DNA of 64,000 nucleotides from contig JABTUK010000006.1 of assembly GCA_015075405.1 (NCBI GenBank), positions 496,001 to 560,000 of the forward strand, given 5' to 3'. The DNA is from Anaerolineales bacterium (GTDB lineage: Bacteria; Chloroflexota; Anaerolineae; 4572-78; J111). Numbering within the stretch: position 1 is the stretch's first letter; each line of letters opens with the position of its first letter. The notes under the pieces were generated by a model that saw only the letters and a list, made by a program, of their open reading frames with translations, ran no database searches and was not told the DNA's origin. Positions 44,701-53,039 of the stretch are shown here, one piece after another. Both the position numbers and the translations under genes were made by a program.

Positions 44701-45651
44701 ATGGACCAACCGCATAAACGGAACGCTAATGGCCCATCTGTCGAAGAGGTCTTAAAGCCAATTCTCTATGCCGACATCTTCGACTTCCCCCTGACCTTTG
44801 ACGAAATTTACAAATTTCTGGAGTTTAGAACCACGCCCGAAGAGGTCAAAACCTTGTTGGCTCAGGCGATTGAGAGTAAAGCGGTCATTCTGGTTGACCA
44901 ATTTTATACCCTGCCGGGTAAACCTCATCTGATTAACAAACGGCGCGAGCGGTGGGCTGCCTCGCAGGTGTTGTGGCCCAAAGCCATCCGCTATGGCCGC
45001 TGGGTAGCGGCGCTGCCTTTTATCCGCATGGTCTCCGTCACCGGCTCGTTGGCGGTTGATAATCCCCGCGACGGGGTGGACGATATTGATTACCTGATTA
45101 TCACCCGGCCAGGGCGGCTGTGGCTTTGTCGCGCCTTGATTATCCTGATGGTCCGCTTTGGCCGCTGGCGCGGGGTCAATCTTTGTCCCAACTATTTACT
45201 CAGCGAAAATGTGCTCTACTTTGAGGAAAATAACCTGTTTATCGCCCGCGAGATGCTGCAAATGATCCCCCTCTACGGCCAGGAATTTTATATCAAAATG
45301 CGGGAAATCAACACCTGGGTCACCGGGTATTTGCCGCAAGGCTACGGCCTGAACCTGGAAAAAATCAACGACCGCTTATCGCCCCTGCAACTATTTGTCA
45401 AAAAAATTGGAGAGTTTTTGTTGGCCGGACCCATCGGCGATGCTTTGGAAAAAATTGCCCAGAAGATTCAAATTACCAAGCACACCCGTCTGGCGGCTAA
45501 ACACGGTGCGCTGGATAAAGTGGTGTTTACCCCCGATACCTGCAAAGGCCATTACGATGGGCACAACAACCGGACCATGACCGCCTACCAACAGCGGCTA
45601 CAGGCCTATTCCGTCAATGGCAACTTGAAAAATGGTGTAAGTAGTAAGTAG
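44701..45651 (+). CDS. Nucleotidyltransferase-fold protein
   Basis: About 316 residues from ATG 44701; the frame extends to 44584, but that start lies inside the promoter. A winged-helix-like N-terminus (VLKPILYADIFDFPLTFDEIYKFL) precedes a polymerase-beta-type fold with SVTGSLAVDNPRDGVDDIDYLIIT, that is GS followed by D-D-I-D, the metal-binding signature. The nucleotide and acceptor are unknown. The last residues (GVSSK) and the TAG stop lie inside a GTAGTAAG heptamer array. It is the first gene of the cluster with four B12 radical SAM proteins. Confidence 0.8.
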   Translation: MDQPHKRNANGPSVEEVLKPILYADIFDFPLTFDEIYKFLEFRTTPEEVKTLLAQAIESKAVILVDQFYTLPGKPHLINKRRERWAASQVLWPKAIRYGRWVAALPFIRMVSVTGSLAVDNPRDGVDDIDYLIITRPGRLWLCRALIILMVRFGRWRGVNLCPNYLLSENVLYFEENNLFIAREMLQMIPLYGQEFYIKMREINTWVTGYLPQGYGLNLEKINDRLSPLQLFVKKIGEFLLAGPIGDALEKIAQKIQITKHTRLAAKHGALDKVVFTPDTCKGHYDGHNNRTMTAYQQRLQAYSVNGNLKNGVSSK

Positions 45652-45711
45652 TAGGTAGTAGGTAGTAGGGGAGAAAACCCTTACTACTTACTCCCTACTA
45701 CCTACTCCCTG
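45637..45711. repeat. Heptamer hairpin (GTAAGTA/GTAGGTA words)
   Basis: GTAAGTA, GTAAGTA, GTAGGTA, GTAGGTA, GTAGGGG from 45637, then complementary ACTACTTACTCCCTACTACC on the right. The same word family occurs at 60394-60463, also before a radical SAM gene. Confidence 0.85.
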
Positions 45712-45725
45712 CCTTGGAGTTAATC

Positions 45726-47225
45726 ATGACTGACGTTCTCTTTGGACAATCCTATTATCTGCGTTTTGATCCCAAGCTGTGGGAAGCGATGCAGCCTTAT
45801 CCGCCTCTGGGCAGCCTTTACGCGGCTTCTTACATTCGCCAGCACGGTTATGAGGTGGCCTTATTTGACGCCATGCTGGCCGAGTCGGAGGCCGAGTGGG
45901 AGGCCGCGCTGGATAGAGTTCGGCCCAAATATGCCGTGCTGTATGAGGACAGCTTTAACTACCTCAGCAAAATGTGTTTGCTGCGTATGCGCCAGGCCGC
46001 CTTTACGATGGCCGAAGCGGCCAAAGCCCGGGGCTGCACCGTGATTATCTCCGGCTCCGATGCCACCGACCACGCCGAAAAGTATTTTCAACACGGGGTT
46101 GACTATCTTCTGGTGGGTGAAGGCGAGCTGACCCTGGGTGAACTGCTCGACCGGCTGAGCGGCAAAACCGAGCAGCCACTGGAGTCCATGCTGGGCCTGG
46201 CCTGGCAGCAGGAGGGACAAATTCAGCGCACGGCCGAGCGGCCCTTTGTGAAGGATTTGGATAAATTCCCTTTTCCGGCCTGGGATTTGGTAGATATTGC
46301 CCGCTATCAAAAAATCTGGGTTCAGCATCATGGCTATTACTCGATGAACATGGTCACCACCCGCGGCTGCCCCTATCGCTGTAACTGGTGCGCCAAGCCG
46401 ATTTATGGCCGCCGCTACAACAGCCGCAGCCCGGAAAATGTAGTGGCCGAACTGAAATGGCTCAAAGAGAGCTTCAAGCCCGACCACATCTGGTTTGCCG
46501 ACGATATTTTTGGCCTCAAACCGGGCTGGATTGAACGATTCAGCCAACTGGCAGTGGAACAGAACGCCGTCGTTCCCTTTAAGTGCCTGCAGCGGGTTGA
46601 TCTGATCACCCCGGAAGTGGCCGGGGCGTTGAGCCGGGCCGGCTGTAAAACCGTCTGGGTGGGGGCCGAGTCTGGCTCGCAAAAGATTCTGGATGCGATG
46701 GATAAAGATACCAAGGTGGAAGACATCTACACTGCCACCGAGCGGCTGCACCGGGTCGGCGTCGAGATGTGCTTTTTCCTCCAGTTTGGTTACCCCGGTG
46801 AAGGCTGGGCCGAAATCGAGGAAACCTTAAAAATGGTTCGCGAGTGCCAGCCGGACAATATCGGCATTTCCGTTTCCTATCCCCTGCCCGGCACCAAATT
46901 TTACGAGAACGTCAAAATTCAACTGGGCGAAAAGACCAACTGGCTCCACTCCGACGATTTGGATATGCTCTATCGCGGGCCCTTTGTGGCCGATTTTTAC
47001 CGGGTGCTCCATCACCGCGTCCACCACGAGTATCGCGCCCGCAAAGCCTGGCGCAACGTGACCAAAGCCCTGAAGAATCCGGCCACGCTGCGCCCGGCTC
47101 ATCTCCGCCAGGCCGCCACCATCCCCCTGAACCTGGCCCGCTTGGTCAAATCGTCGGCCCAATTACGCCGGCTGGCAAAAGTGCAGCATGATGACCCTGT
47201 CCAACTGGAGTTACAATCAGCTTAA
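45726..47225 (+). CDS. B12-binding radical SAM protein (1)
   Basis: About 499 residues from ATG 45726, with GGAG 9 bases upstream. The N-terminal cobalamin-binding-like domain (about 1-150; YPPLGSLYAASYIRQHGYEV and LLVGEGELTLGEL) lacks the DxHxxG motif. The radical SAM core has CPYRCNWC (Cys215, Cys219, Cys222), followed by KPIYGRRYNSRSPENVVAEL. The C-terminal part is helical. Such enzymes do radical methylation, ring closure or rearrangement; HpnJ-type and BchE-type proteins are relatives. The substrate is unknown. Confidence 0.9.
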   Translation: MTDVLFGQSYYLRFDPKLWEAMQPYPPLGSLYAASYIRQHGYEVALFDAMLAESEAEWEAALDRVRPKYAVLYEDSFNYLSKMCLLRMRQAAFTMAEAAKARGCTVIISGSDATDHAEKYFQHGVDYLLVGEGELTLGELLDRLSGKTEQPLESMLGLAWQQEGQIQRTAERPFVKDLDKFPFPAWDLVDIARYQKIWVQHHGYYSMNMVTTRGCPYRCNWCAKPIYGRRYNSRSPENVVAELKWLKESFKPDHIWFADDIFGLKPGWIERFSQLAVEQNAVVPFKCLQRVDLITPEVAGALSRAGCKTVWVGAESGSQKILDAMDKDTKVEDIYTATERLHRVGVEMCFFLQFGYPGEGWAEIEETLKMVRECQPDNIGISVSYPLPGTKFYENVKIQLGEKTNWLHSDDLDMLYRGPFVADFYRVLHHRVHHEYRARKAWRNVTKALKNPATLRPAHLRQAATIPLNLARLVKSSAQLRRLAKVQHDDPVQLELQSA

Positions 47226-47250
47226 GGTGGCTCACGGATAATATCCATAA

Positions 47251-47343
47251 GTAGATCCAATTTTCCGAGGACGCGAAGCGGGCACGCCCACGTGCCGAAC
47301 ACCGCCGCACGTGGGCGTGCTGGCTCCTCAAATTTGGATCCAC
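47251..47343. repeat. Palindromic cruciform (GATCCAATTT / GCACGCCCACGTGC)
   Basis: The outer arms AGATCCAATTT and AAATTTGGATCC (47330-47341) enclose the perfect inner arms GCACGCCCACGTGC (47282-47295) and GCACGTGGGCGTGC (47307-47320). Confidence 0.8.
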
Positions 47344-47373
47344 TGAAACTAGCTTTCAAAGTAAGTGATAAGG

Positions 47374-47751
47374 ATGGACACAAATAATACTTCTCCTCTA
47401 ACCCAAGCCACCGCCCAAGAGATCCAACTCGAACTCATCCGCCGTCAGCAATTCAACAACTTTGATGGCAAGAGGGTCGCGGCGGATTTGTTGACCCACC
47501 GAGACTGGTGGCAGGCAGTGTTGATGGATCGTAGTGATTTGATCAAACTGCGTGACTTGGATCGTAACATTTGGCATGTGGACACTCTCTACATCCTGGC
47601 TACAGATGCCCGCAATGCCTATCGTCTAGCCGAATTGGCCGAAGATTGGCAGGCCGACACCGTCGAGGTTTATGAACGCGAGGCCACTAACCGGCAGTTG
47701 GGTGACAGTTTCATCGAAGAGCAACGGTTGGTTGAGATGTGGTGGGATTAA
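47374..47751 (+). CDS. Hypothetical protein between two radical SAM genes
   Basis: About 125 residues from ATG 47374; GTG 47365 is an alternative. It is soluble and rich in Trp and acidic residues (HRDWWQAVL, DRNIWHVDTLYILATDARNAYRLAEL, VEMWWD at the end). I do not recognise a family. The conserved-looking aromatic-acidic pattern and the position between two same-strand radical SAM genes suggest a real gene, perhaps a small partner. No signal peptide or membrane segment is present. Confidence 0.6.
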   Translation: MDTNNTSPLTQATAQEIQLELIRRQQFNNFDGKRVAADLLTHRDWWQAVLMDRSDLIKLRDLDRNIWHVDTLYILATDARNAYRLAELAEDWQADTVEVYEREATNRQLGDSFIEEQRLVEMWWD

Positions 47752-47801
47752 TTAACGTTGAACGTTGCTCGTTCCATAGTTTAACGTTAAGGAGTATAGA
47801 C

Positions 47802-49259
47802 ATGGATATTTTATTATCCCACGGCTACTTCATCGCCGAGGATGAGCACGAACAAAAAATCATGAAGCCTTACCCCACCCTGGGGCTGCTGTACATTTCC
47901 TCCCATCTCAAGGCCAAAGGGTTCCATGTTGAAGTGTACGACAGCACCTTTGCCACCCTGGCCGAATTTGAAGCTTATGTACGCCAAACCCGGCCCGGCC
48001 TGGTCGGACTGTACTGCAACCTGATGACCAAGCAAAACGTGCTCAAGATGATCCGGCTCTGCCAAGAAGTTGGGGCGCGGGTGGTCGTCGGTGGGCCGGA
48101 ACCTCCTAATTATGCCCAGGAATACCTCGATTTTGGCGCGGATGCGGTCGTTATTGGCGAGGGCGAAGTGACGCTGGAAGAATTGATTCCGGCGCTGGCT
48201 CAACACGGCCCGCACCGGCTGCACGGTGTTTTTGGGCTGGTCTTCCGCGATGAATTGGGCCAGCTTGTCAAAACCCCGGCCCGGCCCCAAATTGCCGATC
48301 TGTCGGCCCAACCCTGGCCCGACCGCGAAGCGATTGACCTGGACCGTTACCTGTCCACCTGGAAAACCCATCACGGCGTCAGTTCGGTTTCGCTCATCAC
48401 CGCGCGGGGCTGTCCCTATACCTGCACCTGGTGCAGTCACTCGGTCTTTGGCGAAACCCACCGCCGCCGCACTCCCCAGGATGTGGCCGATGAAGTCGCC
48501 TGGATTGCCGAGCGCTACCAGCCTGACCAACTGTGGTACGCCGACGATGTGCTGACCATCCATCCCCGCTGGTTTCTGCAATATGCCGACGAGTTAAAAA
48601 AGCGCAATCTCAAAATCCCCTTCGAGTGCATCAGCCGGGCCGACCGGCTCAACGACAAAATCATTGACGCCCTGGCCGAGATGCAGTGCGACCGGTTGTG
48701 GATCGGGGCCGAAAGCGGCTCGCAGCGCATTCTGGACCGGATGCAGCGCAAGGCCAACATCGAGGATGTGCAGGCCAAAACCAAATTGTTGCAGGCCAGG
48801 GGTATCTCAGTGGGCATGTTCATCATGCTCGGCTATGAGGGTGAAGAGGTCGCCGACATCGAAGCGACGGTAGACCATCTCAAAAAGTCCAACCCCGATA
48901 TTTTCCTGACCACCGTGGCCTATCCGATCAAGGGCACGCGCTACTACCAGGCCGTGGAGAGCCAGGTGGTTTCTCACTTGGATTGGGCTATCCGCACCGA
49001 CCGCGATCTGAAGGTCAACGGGCGCTATTCCCGCCGTTTTTATAATTACGCCACCCGCTGGATGGTCAACGAGGTTAATTTGCATAAACTGCGGGTTTCC
49101 GGCTCTAAAGATTTGGGCCGCATGGCCAAGATGTTTATCAATGCTCAGCGCGGCCGCTGGGGCATGCGCCTGACCCAAAATGAGCGCGAGGGCGGCGGGG
49201 GCCAACCCGGCAGCGGACGCGGCTGGCCGGCCCAGGAACGGGCGGTCGAGGGATGGTGA
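47802..49259 (+). CDS. B12-binding radical SAM protein (2)
   Basis: About 485 residues from ATG 47802, with AAGGAG 9 bases upstream; the open frame further up overlaps the previous gene. The cobalamin-binding-like N-terminus (YPTLGLLYISSHLKAKGFHV, VVIGEGEVTLEEL) precedes CPYTCTWC (Cys204, Cys208, Cys211) and SHSVFGETHRRRTPQDV. It is the closest paralogue of radical SAM 1 in this window. The C-terminus is Gly/Arg-rich. It probably acts in the same pathway on a related intermediate. Confidence 0.9.
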   Translation: MDILLSHGYFIAEDEHEQKIMKPYPTLGLLYISSHLKAKGFHVEVYDSTFATLAEFEAYVRQTRPGLVGLYCNLMTKQNVLKMIRLCQEVGARVVVGGPEPPNYAQEYLDFGADAVVIGEGEVTLEELIPALAQHGPHRLHGVFGLVFRDELGQLVKTPARPQIADLSAQPWPDREAIDLDRYLSTWKTHHGVSSVSLITARGCPYTCTWCSHSVFGETHRRRTPQDVADEVAWIAERYQPDQLWYADDVLTIHPRWFLQYADELKKRNLKIPFECISRADRLNDKIIDALAEMQCDRLWIGAESGSQRILDRMQRKANIEDVQAKTKLLQARGISVGMFIMLGYEGEEVADIEATVDHLKKSNPDIFLTTVAYPIKGTRYYQAVESQVVSHLDWAIRTDRDLKVNGRYSRRFYNYATRWMVNEVNLHKLRVSGSKDLGRMAKMFINAQRGRWGMRLTQNEREGGGGQPGSGRGWPAQERAVEGW

Positions 49260-49268
49260 TCTAGTTTT

Positions 49269-50510
49269 ATGGCCTCACTCAAGCGCGGGCTGGTTTTTAG
49301 TCTAAAGATTCTGCTAACCATCCTGCTTTCGTTTTTATTTCTGGAATTTCTACTGCTTGTTTTTAATGACGTGGTTTTCCGAAAGTCACTCTACATGTAT
49401 GACCCCGACTTGGGGTATCGCGCCCGGCCCTATACCCGTTGGGGTGACAACATCACCAACGAGTTTGGTTTTAATGATCGCGATTATCCTCGCCAGAAAA
49501 AGCCGGGCACTTACCGGATTCTCTTTGTGGGGGACTCGTTTAGCTGGGCGGGGGGATTGAAAGGAAATTATACGGCTCTGCTTGAGCAAAAATTTGAGGC
49601 CGAGTTTGGCGACTCGCGGGTTGAGATCATCAATACCGGCTACGATGCCACCCACACCGGCGAACAGTTTAAGGCCCTGAAAAAATTTGGATTGCAGTAC
49701 AATCCTGATTTGGTGGTGTTGGCTTTTTTTGTGGGCAACGACTTTTATGATGCCGTACCCTGGCGCAGAAGAATTAATGTCGGCGGTTCACAGGTGGATA
49801 TTGATACCCGCACCGATACGGAAATAACCTTATTTGGGCAATTAGTTGTGCCGCTACAGAGCCGGCTTTACCTGTTTTTGCGCGACCAATGGGCTACCTA
49901 TCAATACCTGCAAACCCAACGCCAAAATACTCAGTTGGCGGACAATCAGCCGGAAACGTTAGCCGGCCAGACTGAAGCAGAAAGCACTCAAGCACCTGCC
50001 GCTGAAATGTTTACCTACACTGAAGATAATATTTCTGAATACTACTCGGAACTTGAAATGTATCGGATTCAGATATTCAATGAGGTCTTGGCTAACTCGG
50101 TGGCGGCTGATCAATTCAAACTTCGGGAAGATTTTGTGTTCGGCAATCTGTTGGCCATGCGCGATCTGCTCAAGGAAAAGGACATCCAGTTTATGATAGC
50201 GGCTTATCCCGATAACATCCAGATAGAGGAATCGCTCCGCCAGGTGATCTTTAATCATTATGACCTTGATCCGGCCCATTTTCAGTTTGATCGGCCCCAA
50301 AACCTCCTCCGGGAATTTTGTCAGGAGCAGCAGATCGAATTTTATGATCTGCGGCCCGCGTTTCAGGCCAAGCAGCAAGAGGGGCAGCGCCCATACCTGA
50401 TTAACGATTCGCACTGGAATGAAATCGGTAATGAACTGGCGGCCCAATATTTGTTTGAGACGCTGCTGCCCAAAGCGCAAACATTCCTGGGCGAGCAGGT
50501 AGCCCAATGA
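49269..50510 (+). CDS. Membrane-anchored SGNH-hydrolase-like protein
   Basis: 413 residues. One N-terminal transmembrane helix (about 12-34) is followed by an SGNH fold on the outer face. Block I is FVGDSFSWAGG (Ser90), block II NTGYDATHTGEQ, block III FFVGNDFYD, and DSHWNEIGN supplies the Asp-x-x-His-like end. It may transfer or remove an acyl group on a surface glycan, as AlgJ/AlgX-like proteins do. It lies 9 bp after radical SAM 2 and its stop overlaps the methyltransferase start (ATGA), so all three are co-translated. Confidence 0.85.
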   Translation: MASLKRGLVFSLKILLTILLSFLFLEFLLLVFNDVVFRKSLYMYDPDLGYRARPYTRWGDNITNEFGFNDRDYPRQKKPGTYRILFVGDSFSWAGGLKGNYTALLEQKFEAEFGDSRVEIINTGYDATHTGEQFKALKKFGLQYNPDLVVLAFFVGNDFYDAVPWRRRINVGGSQVDIDTRTDTEITLFGQLVVPLQSRLYLFLRDQWATYQYLQTQRQNTQLADNQPETLAGQTEAESTQAPAAEMFTYTEDNISEYYSELEMYRIQIFNEVLANSVAADQFKLREDFVFGNLLAMRDLLKEKDIQFMIAAYPDNIQIEESLRQVIFNHYDLDPAHFQFDRPQNLLREFCQEQQIEFYDLRPAFQAKQQEGQRPYLINDSHWNEIGNELAAQYLFETLLPKAQTFLGEQVAQ

Positions 50511-51352
50511 GCACGATGATCAATCCAACCGCTTTCGACGCCTTTGCCGAAGCCTACGATGATGATTTTACTCATTCTACGTTAGGTCAACTCCTCCGGC
50601 CTCGCGTCTGGAACGTCCTGGCCCAACATTTCAGCGCCGGACAGCATGTGCTCGAATTGACCTGCGGCACCGGCGAAGACGCCCTCTGGCTGGCCCGGCG
50701 CGGTGTTCACGTCACCGCCACCGATGGTTCGGCGGAGATGGTTGAAAAGGCTAAGGCTAAGGCGGAGGCGGCAGGAGTGACGCGAGGAGGCGAGGAGGCG
50801 AGGAGGTGGGGCAGTCTTGAGATTGAGCAGATTTCGCTGCAAGAGGTGATTGAAGGCTATTTTGCCGGTCTCCGGTCTCCGGTCTCCGGTCCGCCCTTCG
50901 ACGGTGTTTTTTCCAACTTTGGCGGGCTGAACACCATTGGCGAGTGGCGCTCGCTGGCGGCGGCCCTGGCTGAAATTGTCAGGCCGGGCGGAACCGTTAT
51001 TCTGGTACCGATGGGTCCATTTTGTCCTTGGGAAATAGGCTGGTACCTGGCGCACGGTCAGCCCAGGCAGGCTTTTCGCCGGTTCTCACGCAACGGCGCG
51101 CCGGCCAAAATCGGCGCGGCAGTCATTCCCATCTGGTATCCCTCGGCGGGGCGGCTGCGGGCCGATTTTGCGCCCTGGTTTACTCACCTGACGACCCAAA
51201 GCCTGGAATTGTGGCTGCCGCCCAGCTATCTGGATCATTTTGTCAACCGCCGGCCCGGTTTGTTCCACCGGCTCAATCGCTTTGAAAAAGCTACGGCTCG
51301 CCTGACCGGCGGCTGGGGCGATCATTATATTATTGTCTTTAAGAGAAATTGA
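50507..51352 (+). CDS. SAM-dependent methyltransferase with repeat-derived inserts
   Basis: 281 residues, class I methyltransferase. Motif I is VLELTCGTGEDALWLARRG, and a motif-II-like ATDGSAEMVEKA follows. Two stretches look inserted. Residues near 83-101 (KAKAEAAGVTRGGEEARRWG) come from repeated GGCTAA and GCGAGGAG words. The segment near 121-128 (LRSPVSGP) comes from four GGTCTCC words. The remaining core, ending WGDHYIIVFKRN, fits the family. The acceptor is unknown. It overlaps the SGNH gene by 4 bp. Confidence 0.87.
   Translation: MSTMINPTAFDAFAEAYDDDFTHSTLGQLLRPRVWNVLAQHFSAGQHVLELTCGTGEDALWLARRGVHVTATDGSAEMVEKAKAKAEAAGVTRGGEEARRWGSLEIEQISLQEVIEGYFAGLRSPVSGPPFDGVFSNFGGLNTIGEWRSLAAALAEIVRPGGTVILVPMGPFCPWEIGWYLAHGQPRQAFRRFSRNGAPAKIGAAVIPIWYPSAGRLRADFAPWFTHLTTQSLELWLPPSYLDHFVNRRPGLFHRLNRFEKATARLTGGWGDHYIIVFKRN
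50751..50892 (+). repeat. In-frame word repeats inside the methyltransferase gene
   Basis: AAGGCT hexamers and GGCGAGGA words lie at 50751-50806. GGTCTCC heptamers lie at 50867-50892. Both are read in frame. Confidence 0.65.
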
Positions 51353-51359
51353 TGATGTG

Positions 51360-51462
51360 GAAAATAAGAAATAAGAAAAAAGAAATGAATTATGCAGCCG
51401 GGGTTACAAGTTTCTCCCTTCTAATTTCTAATTTCTTATCTCTTATTTCTAACTTCTCATTT
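51360..51462. repeat. Heptamer hairpin (AGAAATA / TTTCTAA words)
   Basis: GAAAATA, AGAAATA, AGAAAAA, AGAAATG on the left; TTCTAAT, TTCTAAT, TTCTTAT and similar on the right. It ends about 12 bp before radical SAM 3. Confidence 0.8.
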
Positions 51463-51474
51463 GAGGTATAACCA

Positions 51475-52953
51475 ATGCTAATTCTCTACAACCCCGTCAG
51501 TACCGTTCCCGGCAAAACCGTTTTGCCGATGTCCTTATTAGCCCTGGGCGCGGCCCTGGAAGATAAACAGCCCTATGAAATTGTGGACGGCAACTTGCTG
51601 ACCGACCACGCCAATCAACTGATTGACACCCTTAAGGTTAAAAAGGCCACGGCTCTGGGCATGACGGTCATGCCCGGCCCGCAGCTCAACCAGGCGGTCG
51701 GTCTGGCTAAAAAAGTCAAAACCGCGCTGCCTGACCTGCCGATTATTTGGGGCGGCTATTTCCCCACCCAGCACAGCGATATTGTGCTGGAATCGGGGTA
51801 TGTGGATTTTACGGTCCGCAGCCAGGGTGAGTTGACCCTGTTGGAGTTGATGAACGTGCTGGCAAAGGGTGGCGACTTATCGAGCGTGAATGGTTTGTCT
51901 TATCGAGAGGGCGACCGGATTATCAATAATGCGCCTCGCGCGTTGACCCCGCTAGACCAATTTCCGGTTTTTCCTTACCACCGCGTTCCGGTCGAGAAAT
52001 ATATCCAGAACAATTATGTCGGCAGCCGCGCCCTCGACCAGAACTCCAGCTTTGGCTGTCCCTTTGCCTGCAACTTTTGCGCTATCGTCAGCATGACCAA
52101 TCGCGGTTGGCTGCCCGAGTCGGCGGAGCGGATGGCCGGCACGCTTAAAATGCTGCACCAGAAGTATGGGGTCAATGCGGCCCAGTTTCACGATATGGAC
52201 TTTTTCATCTCCGAGCGGCGGGTGGCCGAATTTTGCGAGCGTATCAAGGACGATGGTCTGAGTTGGTGGGCTTTGGGCCGGATTGACGAACTGGCCCGCT
52301 ACAAAGAGTCCACCTGGAAATTGATGAAACAGAGCGGCCTGAAAATGATTTTCTGCGGCGCGGAAAGCGGCTCCGACGAGATGCTGGAGCGCATGAACAA
52401 AGGCGGACAGGCTTCCACCCAGCTCACCCTGGAAGTGGCCGCCAAAATGAAGCAGTATGGCATTATCCCCGAATACTCCTTTGTACTGGGCAACCCCCCG
52501 GAGCCGGAACGGGACATCGAGATTACTTTTAATTTCATCCGCAAACTCAAACAAATCAACCCGGCCACCGAACTCATTCTCTACACTTACACCCCCGTGC
52601 CGATGGATGCGGGCGGCGGCAATCTGTACGAAAACGCCGTGGCCGCCGGTTTTAAATTCCCCACCACCCTCGAAGAGTGGGTCCAGCCGCCCTGGGATGA
52701 ATTTGCCCTGCGCCGCCGGCCTAAAACGCCCTGGCTGGATAACACCATTTACAATAAAGTGCGCAATTTTGAGCGGGTCATCAACGCCTACTATCCCACC
52801 ACCACCGATATGAAACTGACCGGCCTGCGCCGCAACATTCTGAAAACCGTCGGCGGCTGGCGGTATCACCTCAAATTTTACGAGTATCCGTTGGAACTGC
52901 GGGCGCTGCAAAAAGTGTTCGCCTACCAGCGCCCGGAGACGACAGGATTTTAA
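51475..52953 (+). CDS. B12-binding radical SAM protein (3)
   Basis: 492 residues. The N-terminal domain (VSTVPGKTVLPMSLLALGAA, IIWGGYFPTQHSDIVL) is cobalamin-binding-like. The cluster motif is CPFACNFC (Cys195, Cys199, Cys202), followed by VSMTNRGWLPESAERM. Downstream features include FHDMDFFISERRV and CGAESGSDEMLERM. It belongs to a different branch from radical SAM 1 and 2 and is most like radical SAM 4 of this window (shared NRGW). A GAGGTATAACC ribosome-binding site precedes the ATG. Confidence 0.9.
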   Translation: MLILYNPVSTVPGKTVLPMSLLALGAALEDKQPYEIVDGNLLTDHANQLIDTLKVKKATALGMTVMPGPQLNQAVGLAKKVKTALPDLPIIWGGYFPTQHSDIVLESGYVDFTVRSQGELTLLELMNVLAKGGDLSSVNGLSYREGDRIINNAPRALTPLDQFPVFPYHRVPVEKYIQNNYVGSRALDQNSSFGCPFACNFCAIVSMTNRGWLPESAERMAGTLKMLHQKYGVNAAQFHDMDFFISERRVAEFCERIKDDGLSWWALGRIDELARYKESTWKLMKQSGLKMIFCGAESGSDEMLERMNKGGQASTQLTLEVAAKMKQYGIIPEYSFVLGNPPEPERDIEITFNFIRKLKQINPATELILYTYTPVPMDAGGGNLYENAVAAGFKFPTTLEEWVQPPWDEFALRRRPKTPWLDNTIYNKVRNFERVINAYYPTTTDMKLTGLRRNILKTVGGWRYHLKFYEYPLELRALQKVFAYQRPETTGF

Positions 52954-52958
52954 AGCGA

Positions 52959-53007
52959 GATGGGAGATTGGAGATTCGGGTTAACAATCTCTAATCTCCA
53001 ATCTCCC
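52959..53007. repeat. Heptamer hairpin (GAGATTG words)
   Basis: GATGGGAGATTGGAGATT (52959-52976) pairs with AATCTCTAATCTCCAATC plus TCCC (52986-53007). Same family as 8984-9044. Confidence 0.85.
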
Positions 53008-53039
53008 AAAAAGTAAGTATGCCCAAAGGAAACTAAACC

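Noticed and set aside
45711..45726. Cobalamin riboswitch before the B12 radical SAM genes
   Set aside because: The spacers are short and filled by heptamer hairpins; no B12-box-like sequence was seen.
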